DNA of 64,000 nt, from the NCBI GenBank assembly GCA_014904985.1, contig MU129038.1:60983-124982 (forward strand), in the 5' to 3' direction. A model generated the notes under the pieces. The model worked only from the letters and a program-made list of their open reading frames with translations, did not search any database and was not told the origin of the DNA. This document shows positions 47,574 through 57,744 of this stretch, one piece after another. The translations under genes were made by a program, and so were the position numbers. This DNA is from Hydnum rufescens UP504. Taxonomy: Eukaryota; Basidiomycota; Agaricomycetes; Cantharellales; Hydnaceae. Each line of letters opens with the position of its first letter. Position 1 is the stretch's first letter.

Positions 47574-50570
47574 ATGCCTGCGACTTGTTCTAATAAGGCT
47601 GAAGTGCCCTCAGCACTCTCAGCAAAGACCCATTCTTCTAAGGCCAAGTCAACGAGTGCCTCTTCGGGGCCCAAATCACAAAATGCTTCATCATCCAAGT
47701 CCAAGGTATCAAACACATCGTCATCCAAGTCTAAGGTGGCAAGCACCTGATCATCCCAGTCCAAATCAGTAACCGCCCCTTCGTCTAAATCTCCTTGAGT
47801 CCCGCAGGGAGCTTCGGCTTCAACTTCTACAGCATCCGCTCCCAATAGAGGTCACATCTTGTCGGTTGAGCTACCTCCTCGAGTCCTTCATACTCAGTCG
47901 CTGAGTAGGCCACTACCTTTGCTCACTCCCCCTCCTATGTCTGGAGTCCAACCTGCTCGGAACGTCCCCTTGCTCCCTGCGATCCATTCACCCGTCACAT
48001 CTGCCAGGGCAGATCGCGCCCTTACTTCACGTGATGTAGTAGCATTGCTTGATTGTGCCCGTACCCTCATCAAACAGCTCCCTTCCAGTGTGCCTGAGCG
48101 GGATGCTAATGAATGCAGTGTGACCTGTCTGTGGGATGCCAATCACCCAGAGGATATCCCGGCTGCATTTGGGGGCGGTGGGGCAGATCGCGATGAGGAC
48201 TGGGAAGAACTAGATCCAGTACTGAATCGCATTCTCCATGTGGACATACCAATGAATGCAGTAGTTGACGGAATCAGACGCGGCTCCAGTGGTACACTAG
48301 GGATTGTAGAAGGCCTTGCATTCTTCATCGAGAAACGCAGTCTGAATCCTGTCTATTTTGGGACAAAAATGGAACGTCTTGTAGAAGCTTTGGAACTACG
48401 AATAAAGTGAGAGATGATCCTAAACCCACACATACATCTAACTTGGTATCTGATGCCCTTATCACCTTTTGCACCAGGTCAGAGACTTGCATGAATCCCA
48501 CTCAAGACCTACGTTCCCCACCGCCTCTAAACTCTCATATGGACTCGCTTCCGGATTGGCAGCATGAGCCTGCTGCCAATGACAGGCAGCAGACATCGTT
48601 ATCGCTAAAACCCTCCACTGAGGAATATAACCAGCATCCACTGGATCCTCGTGAAGGATCGGATAGCGATACTCAACCTTCACCTGGGCATTTTTCTCGA
48701 TGAGTTCTTCGTTTGCGTGCCTCGGATGAAGAAGATGAAGACGAAGAAGATATTGTGAGGCATTCTCGGTGGGGAAAGCAAGTTTCTTTTGCCTGCGACG
48801 ATGACGAGGATGACGAGGATGACGTATCCGAAGTGGATGAGAGCCTTTTCGTGGATGGAAATGTTGCGAACGTGCAGTTTACCAAACGCAAACTCCACAA
48901 TGAGGAAATCAAGGAGGTGACGGACATGTTTCACAACTTCATGGAGGACAAGCTCAAACCATGTGTGACTCGCCTCAGTTGATCTGTCTCGCAATTGATG
49001 AAAATTGGTAACTGGGAAATGTCAACACCAGAGCGCCGACGTGGGGGTAATGCATGGAATGCATTTCTAAAAAATCTCAAAGGTTCATATTGTTTATCCT
49101 TCTATGTATAATTATATCCTTACACAGTAGTACGCTGTAGACAAAAACGAGTATGTTTCACATGATCATGCAAGGAAGGAGTACAAACTCCTAAAATCCA
49201 ATATGGGCGGGTCCGACTCCGAAATGTGGACAGCAGAGGTGGAGCGGCTCAGGTCAGAGCACAGTGGGAAGAAAGCTGAGGCGGGAAAGAAGCTAGGGCA
49301 GTCAGGAGGGGACATTGCAAAGTTGATGGAATCGGCGCAATGACGATGGAATGCAGATGGAAAGGCACTTTTGAACTCCAGTATCCACACATTCTACATC
49401 ATGATATCTGACTGTGCAGCATCCGCGGCTGCCCATGGTCGAAATACTGCTGCCATGAACTCGCCTCAAATGGAGTCATGGTACAAATCTAACTTCGACC
49501 CAACTGAACACCTCGTGAATGTGTATAAATACATTCTCACTGAGCAGATGCGCCAAAACGAGGTCGATGCTTTTGAAGAAAGGTGTTCACGAAACCGATG
49601 ATTGGCAGAGACCCATGACATGCATAAGACTAAGGCGGCCTGCGTGCAAAGGATGCGGAAGCTCTTGGATCGTTACATGCTGCCGAAGGTGAAGACGACG
49701 AAGTGGATGGAGATCCCGAGGCTGTTGCGGATTAACAGAGTCTGGATGGAGGGTCTTCCAACTGTGGAAGAATTCCCGCTGTTAGGAAGCTGGATCTCAG
49801 ACAAGTACCGCACATTGCATTGGAGCAAGATGTACGAGGCCTTCACTCATTCTGCCGAGTGCCAGATCCGGATTGAAGAACTTCCTGAATCCACGTCTGA
49901 CGTTGATGAGGCCCTGTTGCCCATCATGATTGATCATCGTGGGCGAGTTCAGCACACCATTGGCAGTGTGGATAAGGCAATCGATTCAAAAGACTGGTCC
50001 ATTGGTGCGGCGGTAAAGGATCCCACTCCAGAAGGTGGACAAGAGGCCGAAGAATCTGTAGGGAAGAGGAAGAGGCCTGGTGTAGAGGGAGGTGTAGGCG
50101 TGATTGGGAGCAGGGATGCTGAGGGACTTCATGAGGGTGGGGCAGGTGATGTTGAAGATGTTGGGCAGAGACGGAAGAAAAAGAAGAATGGCCCAAAATC
50201 GTCTGCAACAATCCCTGACAATGCCGACGACTCGCCAAGCCCGGTTCCACTCAACTTCCCACAGGATCCAGGATCGAGCGCCAAAGGACCTTCCAATCAC
50301 ACAGCGCCAATCGGATATGGTTTGGAACTATCACCACCAATTGATACTCTCTCTATGCATTCAATGTCTTCGACCCCTTTCTCATTCGACCTCAGTGGTG
50401 GACCACTAGCAGGTTTGGAGGCCATGGGCCATGACCTTACACAGCAGCCCAGTGATTTTTTCCAGCAACCTGGTGTGGCCCCACTCCCTCCTCTCCACTC
50501 GAACTTCGCGGGCCAATTCCCTCCTGGATTGCAAGACCCAAATGCAGGAGGATTTCTTCAACTATGGTGA
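47574..50570 (+). pseudogene. YZ-K2: KDZ-associated protein YZ
   Basis: Function unknown; about 950 codons. ATG at 47574 opens a Ser/Lys-rich tail, then a Pro-rich stretch and the conserved block with RGSSGTLGIVEGLAFF (about 48275-48325), shared with YZ-A. An intron 48408-48477 (GTGAGA...CACCAG) restores frame exactly. An acidic region (DEEDEDEEDI), EVTDMFHNFM and NAWNAFLKN follow, then a splice or slip near 49085-49130, a charged coiled segment, and the C-terminal domain ending in a Pro-rich tail. Internal stops are all TGA: 47748, 47796, 48701, 48980, 49341, 49599; no TAA or TAG was seen in this frame. NAWNAFLKN and its basic surroundings recall HMG-like DNA-binding folds, but this is a guess. 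It ends 281 bases before the right end of K2. Confidence 0.65.
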
Positions 50571-50687
50571 CTTGTAGCTATCATTGATTTGTTGTAGTAT
50601 ATAATACATATAATATGGATTTGTCAACAGTAGTCCTGGCTGATCTGGGCGAGTATGATGAGGATGATGCTGCCAAGTCCCTAAGGA

Positions 50688-50761
50688 TTGAGCCCAAATA
50701 AACCCAAGTTGAGCCCAAAAGAGATATGGAACTGGGGATCAAAGAGCCTGGTTGGGCCCAA
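50688..50761. repeat. K2 right subterminal palindromes
   Basis: One perfect TTGGGCCCAA (50752-50761) and two copies of TTGAGCCCAA (50688-50697, 50709-50718), mirroring the three perfect copies near the left end. Confidence 0.7.
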
Positions 50762-50831
50762 TTGGGTTCTTATGGGCTTGGGCCTTCTTAGGTAGAAAAA
50801 ATGCCTCATTTTTCGGCCTAAGGTAGGTGAA

Positions 50832-50851
50832 AAAAGTGGCAGACCAAGGTG
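50832..50851 (-). repeat. K2 right terminal inverted repeat
   Basis: On the minus strand: CACCTTGGTCTGCCACTTTT. It is followed outside by CTCTCATC (50852-50859), the right copy of the target duplication. Confidence 0.88.
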
Positions 50852-50935
50852 CTCTCATCTCTCCCAAAGTCTGAAAGCCTCTATGTCACTTGAATTTTTT
50901 CTTAAGACTGACCTCGCCTGGTGATGTGGACTTGT

Positions 50936-51010
50936 CAAAAAAAAAAAAAAAAAAAAAAACAATCAAAATCAAAGAAAAACAATCAAAATCAAAGAAAAAC
51001 AACAAGTCAA
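50936..51010. repeat. A-run and AATCAAAG-type simple repeat
   Basis: A run of about 22 A followed by repeats of CAATCAAAATCAAAGAAAAA. It lies in the right half of G2 just outside K2. It may be ordinary simple sequence. Confidence 0.7.
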
Positions 51011-53166
51011 AAGAAAAACAAAAGAAACAAAGTCATAGTCCATATAAAAACAAAAAATTCCACAAGTCCGTAACAACAAAACCACACTAATTAGGAGACT
51101 CGCAACTTAACCGGTAAACAAAAACAACAGTCAATTAATCAGAAATTCGCCGAAACCGAACCCGAACCAAGTGCCCTGAAAATCCAAAGGTCCCCTCAAG
51201 TCTAGACCATCTCAAATCCATTCATAAAAAGCACTTCTCACATAAAATCCTCTTTCCCCATCCCATCCACTGACTCTAAAAAGAATGTATGTCAAAAACA
51301 ATGTGACTCGTATAAATGCTTACCTAAAAAGGGGTAGGACACCATCGAATATGCCTACCAACATACTCACCAATGGCATTTCTGAGACTCACACGGAACT
51401 CCCATCCAACCTCAACGACATATACATTCTGGACGATGTGACAGGATTCATGGTTTTCTTCATACAGCACGTCAGGGACTGGAACGATCCAATTCTCAAT
51501 CTCCACATCGGACGAAGGGGTTACTTTTGCCCCAACACAACAACTGCAGTCCAAACATATACGATCGCCTGCCTCGAATCATATTGCGTAACCTGAGAAT
51601 ACACTGATGACTCCGATTTTCATGTAAAGGTGCAGATAAGAACGGCCGTATATGGGAATGTTGACACAGACACGGTCCACCTTCCTACATTCACCCATCA
51701 CCCTCCTGAATAAACCACCATCATCATCGTTGAATCACCTCTAAATAAAAAATAAAAAATAAAAAAAGATCTTCCTCTATCACGAAAATGCCAGGCAAAT
51801 GAAAAACACCATAAATGGAAAAGGAGAACATAAACAGCGGGTATGGTCACGTGTCAAAACCGAATAACTGGATACAAAAGTCATCGAAAAACGCGGACCA
51901 AACACCTTCATCCATGATTCTAAAAACTCCCACTACAACCTTGAAAAGCCATGAGTTCAACCAGTATGTAAACACCGTGGTCATTAAGGACGTTCATTAA
52001 ACATTCAGGAACTCAGGCGATATCGAGAACTCAGGTGATAATTTGAATTCGATGGATCAAATTCCTCTCTCATGTCAGGACTTTCAAACATTGGGAGAAA
52101 CTGAAATCGGCCTTGGAGTGTTAGTAACCAACTGTGACTCACACTACCTGGCACTATGTGTAGGGGAATTTGGTGTATTCTATCCTGATATCGAAAACGA
52201 CACCAATCACTTCTATTATGCCTACTTGAGCCAAACCCAAACCAAGGACCTCAGCTCAGATGGTCACCTTCTCATTCGAATCCACCTCATCCTCGTAGTA
52301 TTTGGCGAAATGGATGATGAGTGCCCATACCCATACTTCACCCATGCAACCCCCATCGTCGTTTGATCCTTTACAAAAATAAAACACCACCTCTGCCTGT
52401 GCCCTGATGACATTGACGTATGAGAAGATGACAGTGAAATATGAAGCGACCCTGCCAATCAATGAAGGAATCTGAATCCATGGAAAGCCTAAGCAAAATT
52501 AAAATGGACACATGATCAATTGGTCTACGGATGCAAAAGTGACATAAAAGCAAATCGAACGACTATCCTCAAGGCACGAATCAAAAGGTGTTCACCATGC
52601 CATTGGAACTTCACATGATTGTATATCGGCAATTCGATTACCCATACCCTGAACCATTCACTCATCTCAAACCCCACACGATTATCCGCTATTATCCAAA
52701 TCCCCAAGTCGCATTCGATGGCATTATAAAGACAAAAAGAGTCGACTGGACAATGTACGAGTTCGGAGAACCGCATAACAATCGACCCACGATACGCCAT
52801 GATCTCGAAATTGAATTTGTCCTTCTCCTCCGCGTTCCAGAAAACACCACTGTACCTCGTCGAACCTTCTCCATGGATGCTCTTGACCTCCACCCTAACG
52901 ATATCATTCAAAGTGGGTATTCACTTAAAAATCCTAGGACAATACAAAGGAAAAACTATTAAAAATGCAGATATTAAAGACCCCTACCCAACAATAAGCG
53001 ACTTCTATCACCAAATTCGAAGCATAAACTCACAGGAAATCTTGCTTTGGTTCAAAGGATGGACATGGTGGTTCTACACAAGGAGGCACGATCAGATCTC
53101 AATTGTATAACTGTGGAAAAAGGCAAACGACATTGCAAGGGGCTGCAATTAAAAGTGTTCACCATC
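51011..53166. other. Right internal part of G2, weakly coding
   Basis: Several plus-strand open frames of 60-125 codons (51285-51596, 52043-52366, 52588-52962, 52799-53110) without stops in common or motifs I recognise. They could be remains of a further G2 gene broken by frameshifts; codon use is AT-leaning like gag-RT and unlike the integrase. I do not support any single one as a gene. No clear polypurine tract precedes the 3' LTR. Confidence 0.35.
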
Positions 53167-54849
53167 TGTGGAAGATAAAAACATCCAGTATCAGAAAATG
53201 CGAAATCACACCACTTCCAGCCATTGGAGGATCACATGACTAATTACGAAACTAATTACGGCTATGCGCGAAAATCAAATTTGTTCTATAACTCCGTCAG
53301 TTTTGATCGGAAAGGTACGCCCATATAACTCTTAGAAAGCTACGATTCACACCTTTCGAACAGTACCAAACACAAGTCGAACGGACCAAAACAGCACTCT
53401 CCAGGCCAATTTTACTACCAAAATCTGGGATTTCCAGTAAAAAACGAATTTCTCCATAAGTTCGCATTCAATCCTCTCGGAACAACCGCGCCTAGAAAGA
53501 TATAAAAAGTCCGCATCCGACGGTACCGAGCACGCGAAGAACAGATCAAAACTGAACTCTACAGAGCAATATTACTATCAGAATCAACACCCATCAGTAA
53601 AAAACGAATTTCTCTGTCAGTTTACACCAGATCTTCTCGGAATTACCGCGCCCAGAAAGCTGTGAAAAATTCGCATCTAATGATACCAAGAACGTCTATT
53701 ACGGATGCAAACTGCTGTTTCTGCATCGAATCCCATCCTATGCACTTGTCCCCATTATCAACCAACAACAAAACACCTTAACCACTGGACTATGCTCAAA
53801 TTAATCTCCAAAACCCGGAGATATCCTTTCATTTCGCCTCCAGAATGCTCCACATGGTCAGTGACCACATGCTCCAAGCATTCCACATGCTCAGCAAATT
53901 GGTGACATCACCCCCCCTCATGATTCCTTTTGTTCTCTTTATGAATGACATCACTATGACATCACTCCTCATGATTTCTTTTGTTCTCTTTATGAATGAC
54001 TCAGCTATGACCGCATTATTACATCATCTTGTTATTTTTCTTTTGTTCTCACATATGACTCACATATGACTCACCCATGGGGGAGTCATATTTCTTAAAC
54101 ACAGCCACCTTCAGAAAGGTATAAAAGCTGGTAGATTTCCTGTCCCCCTACACAATCATCTCCTCTCTGGAAATCATTACTGTCAACCACTGTCAACTTT
54201 TCTGCTTGCCTCTAAAGAACAGTCTATCTATAAGCCATCTGGAGCTAAGTCATCTTCAAGGTTGTTGAGACAAAGCCACTGGTAGCCCTCTATGCAAATC
54301 ACTAAAGCCAAGGATAGTTGCAGGACCTAAGGTTAGAGTTGCTGGACATCCAAGGAAAAGTAAGCATAACGAAATACGTATCAGGTTCTGAAGAAAGAAG
54401 AAAGAAACATACTAACAAAGACTAACCAAGCACTGACCAGTCTATAACCCACAGATATCCGCATTTTGACCAGGAGAACGTAAACAAGAATACACAAATA
54501 TCAGTAAACAGACCAACACAACACGAACAATGTATAAGCCTTTCCACAAGCATCCCAGACATATAAGCCTTTCTATAAGCATCCCACACGATGTATAAGC
54601 CTTTTTATAAGCATCCCACACAACATATAAGCCTTCCTACAAGCATCCCAAATGACATATCATTGACTACAGCTAGTCCATATCCCTTCCTATTCTCCAC
54701 TAAACACCATACACGTCTTGCAGAGTGTGATCAACCATTGAAGCAAACCAGCCCAACGAATAACAACAGAAATACAGTCTCCCATCTACACACTGGCTGA
54801 ACCAGATTTTGATTTGACAGTCATCGGAGCTCCCAACCCTTCTTCTATA
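53167..54849 (+). repeat. G2 3' LTR (1,683 bp)
   Basis: Matches 23932-25610 throughout; about 2% difference by eye plus a few single-base indels (for example C8 against C7 near 24680 / 53910). Followed by the CCGC duplication. TATAAAAG at 54120-54127. Confidence 0.95.
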
Positions 54850-56960
54850 CCGCAAGCCATGTCCAATACTTGCAAGCATCAGGCTCAATCGTCTTGACTA
54901 ACATGATGAAGCTCGAGACTGCCACCAAGGAAAACGCCCTCACTCTGCCTTCATCACGGGACCCTGACTGGCACTTCAGGCAATTGTGGTCTACCCTATT
55001 AGGACAGGCCGTTCAGCTGGCCCCTCCTTGGAAGATTGTGCAGATTGCACAGGAGCTACGCCGACAGCTCATGGACAGTCTTGGATTCCTGACCCTAGGA
55101 ATTTGATTCCTTCTATACTTCAGACTATACCGGGGACGATTCAGCCCCCCGACCTTCTGCTCGACAGTACACCAAACAGGGCTAATGGTCAGGGCCAGCA
55201 ACACCCACTCGAAATTCATTGGCAAAAGCCTGGCCGAGTTGGGAGTGCCAGTGTGGACAGTCCATGAGGCTAACTCCCAGCCGCTGGTAGAGCTCTTCCC
55301 CCAGGGTTTGGCAGAGGAATCACCCCTCTGGGCCTGAGCCCGAGCCCATGCTGAAGAGTGTTTCCCTTCGTGCCGATTCGGGGAAGGATTCACATGGGAG
55401 AAGACACGGGTACAATTCCATAGGGAGCTGAGCCGGGCTATCGCAGCACAGGAGGTGCTGAGCCCAGTGGATGTTTGGGTGGTGTGCCCAGGGCATGCCA
55501 CTGAAGCGCCAGTGCTGGGCCCTTATCACCGCCTCCATGGAGCCAACTACAGGTGGCCGAGGGGAGAAAGTGGTGAGGTCTACGTAGCACAAATGGTCCG
55601 CTGGCTGATGAGCACCAGGGAACCCAACGCTATGGCGGTCCTCCGGGAGATGCAGGAGGTACTAGGAAAGGAAACTGTTTCACTCAAGGGGCTCATGGAT
55701 AGGAAACGCTACGAGCCTCCATTACCACTATTCCATGAGAACTACGAGACTTGCAAGAAATGGGCCAAACAAAACCAAGGGAACTGGATCATTCCCCCAA
55801 CATTCCCAGCCTTCCTCCATACTGCCCCTCTGTGTCAATGATTAGTGGACCCATATGCCTGCCCTTATGGGGCTCCACCAGACCTGCTGGAATGTATGGA
55901 ATTGGACCCCCTATACCCTTCGGCCCCGTGAAACACATCACGCCCTCCTCCTCCACCAATCCCAACGGCGTCTACAGTAGAGGACCCCCCATCTTTCGAG
56001 GACATGAATCCTCCACCTTTCAAGGACTTCTCAGCGCCCCAGGAGCCTCCGGAGGAAGCCCCATCACCGTCCATGGGGGAGTCAGGCTCATCAACTGTGG
56101 GAACCAAAGCCAATTGGGATGAAGAGTGCATCCGCACAGGAATCTTTCTGGTACACTTGGCCCCTTTCCTCTACTTCGGGTCCGAAGATGAACTGGAACG
56201 TGAACTATTCGAGAAATACAGCCCCTTTGTACACTCGTGGCTCCGCCTCCTACGTACAACTATTATCGCCTACAAGGATCATGACCGGGCCCTCCTAGCC
56301 GTTCAGAATCAACGAGCGGCTTTCCTCCAATACCCCACTGAACCCTCCACCACGGGAATACACCCCAGCGTGATTCCTGGCACCCTGCAAGAATTCAGCC
56401 CCAGAGCGAAGGCCGAAGTCATGCAAAAAATACAAGTAAGAGGCAGGGAACGCCTTGAGAGTTTCCCGATTCCCCTCGGTCCAGAAGGGCACCCCTCGCA
56501 TCCCATTCCCCACTTTCAGTGGGAAGAGATGGTCCTCTTGTTACACAGGGTGACAAGTCTCCCACCCAGGGTGCAGGGCTCTAGCTCTCGCCTAATGTCA
56601 TGATACACACTCTCGCTGGCCTTCCTCGTAGGACAGGTGCAGCAATTACAGGCCCTAGGGCTGGCATCTCCGACCTCGCAGCGCCATCAAGCCTCAGACC
56701 TGGAGGCCCTACTTCGTAAGCACCTCTCCTACGTCTCCCCTCTAGGCTTCTCGGTCCCTTTGGACCCCAACAGCATCTTCCATGAGCTGCTGGCTTCTGC
56801 CACCCATGCCTCCCCCCGGGTCTCTCCTACATCGCTACTGGCTTGCGGCATGTACGATACGGAATACTTCAGATGGGTGGGCGCGAGGGAAATCTATGAG
56901 ATCATATTGGACGAGATATTGGCAGACTAGAGGTCACGCATTGTATATACAGGGGGGCAC

Positions 56961-57510
56961 TGTAGTATAGTGATTATGTAATCATAATGTACATACGTTG
57001 CGCGACTACAGGGAGCTGCCGCGGCGAGCCTGCGGCTTCTCCCATTGAATTCTATGTTGTTTTTACTCCCAGTGCGAGTCAAAGTAACATGCCATTCATA
57101 GGAATGTGAGAATACGAGAGCCAAGCAGTGAGTACTCACTATCGGCTAAGCTACTAACAAATCACCATTCCAGGTAACCCTCTGCCTTCTTCTGTCACCC
57201 ATCCACTCCACTTCCATGTGAGGCCAGGCCAAATGGGAAGTGAGATTACTACCTAGCCAGGCTAGGTAGGATCTTCGAGTTGGTCGAACTAAGGACATGC
57301 TACAAAGCATGTCCCTTGCTACACCCTTCTCGAACTTGCACACGACCACGCTCATTCGAGCCGCCCATATCGCCTGCCTTGCCTATTTCCCTTGTATCCT
57401 ACCTCCTTGCTTTCCCCTATCGTATCTCCCTACACGCTTCCCTAGGCTACGTGTTCAACTACCCTCAGTTCATGACAGTTTACTCGTCCAATTCATAGTA
57501 CTTTATTACA
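56961..57510 (+). repeat. G1 3' LTR (550 bp)
   Basis: Matches 14943-15490. Preceded by a short purine tract (AGGGGGG, 56951-56957) that may be the second-strand primer. Followed by AGAAG, the target duplication. Confidence 0.95.
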
Positions 57511-57744
57511 AGAAGAGGGTGCCCAATGCAGGCAGACTGTGATCAGCGAGTTGGTTTGGAGTAAGAACACAGAAAGAAGAGGGTGCCCAATGCAGGCAGA
57601 CTGCGATCAGCAAGTTGGTTTGGAGTAAGAACACAGAAAGAAGAGGGTGCCCAACGCAGGCAGACTGCGATCAGCAAGTTGGTTTGGAGTAGGAATACAG
57701 AAAGAATGTGCCCAACACAGGCAGGCTGTGATCAGCAAGTTAGG
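57511..57744. repeat. Minisatellite 2, right part, after G1
   Basis: Four further ~63-bp units continuing the array of 14752-14942. The first base block AGAAG is the second copy of the G1 duplication. Joined across G1 the array has about seven units. Confidence 0.85.

Larger units (their letters stand above)
34598..50851 (+). mobile_element. K2: complete KDZ-type DNA transposon, 16,254 bp
   Basis: Left end CAGGCTGGTCTGCCACTTTT (34598-34617); the right end (50832-50851), inverted, is CACCTTGGTCTGCCACTTTT: 17 of 20 bases match, and weaker similarity continues inward (AGGTAGAAAAATGGGGCA against AGGCCGAAAAATGAGGCA). Both ends are flanked by the 8-bp repeat CTCTCATC (34590-34597, 50852-50859). 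Contents: transposase KDZ-B on the minus strand at the left; tandem repeats; then GRF gene (plus), gene W (minus), X (plus), YZ (plus). Eight-base target duplications fit what is described for Zisupton-type elements, as far as I recall. The boundaries are the strongest evidence that X and YZ travel with the transposase. Confidence 0.9.
23932..54849 (+). mobile_element. G2: Ty3/gypsy retrotransposon, carrying nested K2
   Basis: LTRs start TGTGGAAGAT and end CTTCTTCTATA, with duplication CCGC (23928-23931 and 54850-54853). Insertion into the third ORF of G1 is proven by the reading frame resuming across the empty site. Without K2 it is about 14.7 kb. Inside are gag (25740-26851), protease/RT/RNase H/integrase (26848-32419), an extra gene with its own TATA box (33005-34352) and a poorly coding stretch to the 3' LTR. 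LTR divergence is about 2% by eye, so it is younger than G1. Frameshifts in pol make it inactive. Confidence 0.92.
23528..56930 (+). pseudogene. G1 third ORF, 827 codons, split by G2
   Basis: Function unknown. Coding runs from ATG 23528 to 23931, is interrupted by G2 plus one copy of its CCGC duplication, and resumes at 54854 in exactly the same frame. From there the frame continues to TAG at 56928-56930, interrupted only by five TGA codons (55104, 55335, 55839, 55929, 56601). Removing the insertion gives 2,481 bases, a multiple of three. The N-terminal half is Pro/Tyr/Asp-rich; later parts contain a globular region around 55455-55840, a Pro-rich linker (55940-56100) and a helical region. I see no signal peptide or membrane span that would make it an envelope protein. 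It ends 30 bases before the 3' LTR. Confidence 0.75.
14943..57510 (+). mobile_element. G1: Ty3/gypsy chromovirus, carrying nested G2
   Basis: Bounded by LTRs that start TGTAGTATAG and end CTTTATTACA, and by the 5-bp duplication AGAAG (14938-14942 and 57511-57515). Removing G2 leaves about 11.6 kb: gag (15588-18498), pol (18561-23416: protease, reverse transcriptase, RNase H, integrase, chromodomain) and a long third ORF (23528-56930). The LTRs differ at roughly 35 of 550 positions by eye, mostly transitions, so this is the older of the two complete retroelements. All frames are broken and the element is dead. Confidence 0.93.

Noticed and set aside
34598..50851. TET/JBP dioxygenase gene as KDZ cargo
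   Set aside because: Such genes are described in fungal KDZ elements, but I found no H-x-D...H type motif in X, YZ, W or GRF-CC.
23932..54849. G2 as a giant retrotransposon with KDZ cargo inside its own genome
   Set aside because: The KDZ block has its own inverted ends and 8-bp duplication, so it is a later insertion.
54870..56930. Separate small genes after G2 (54870-55106, 55455-55841, 56004-56603, 56637-56930)
   Set aside because: All lie in one frame with each other and with 23528-23931; they are pieces of the single G1 third ORF divided by TGA codons.
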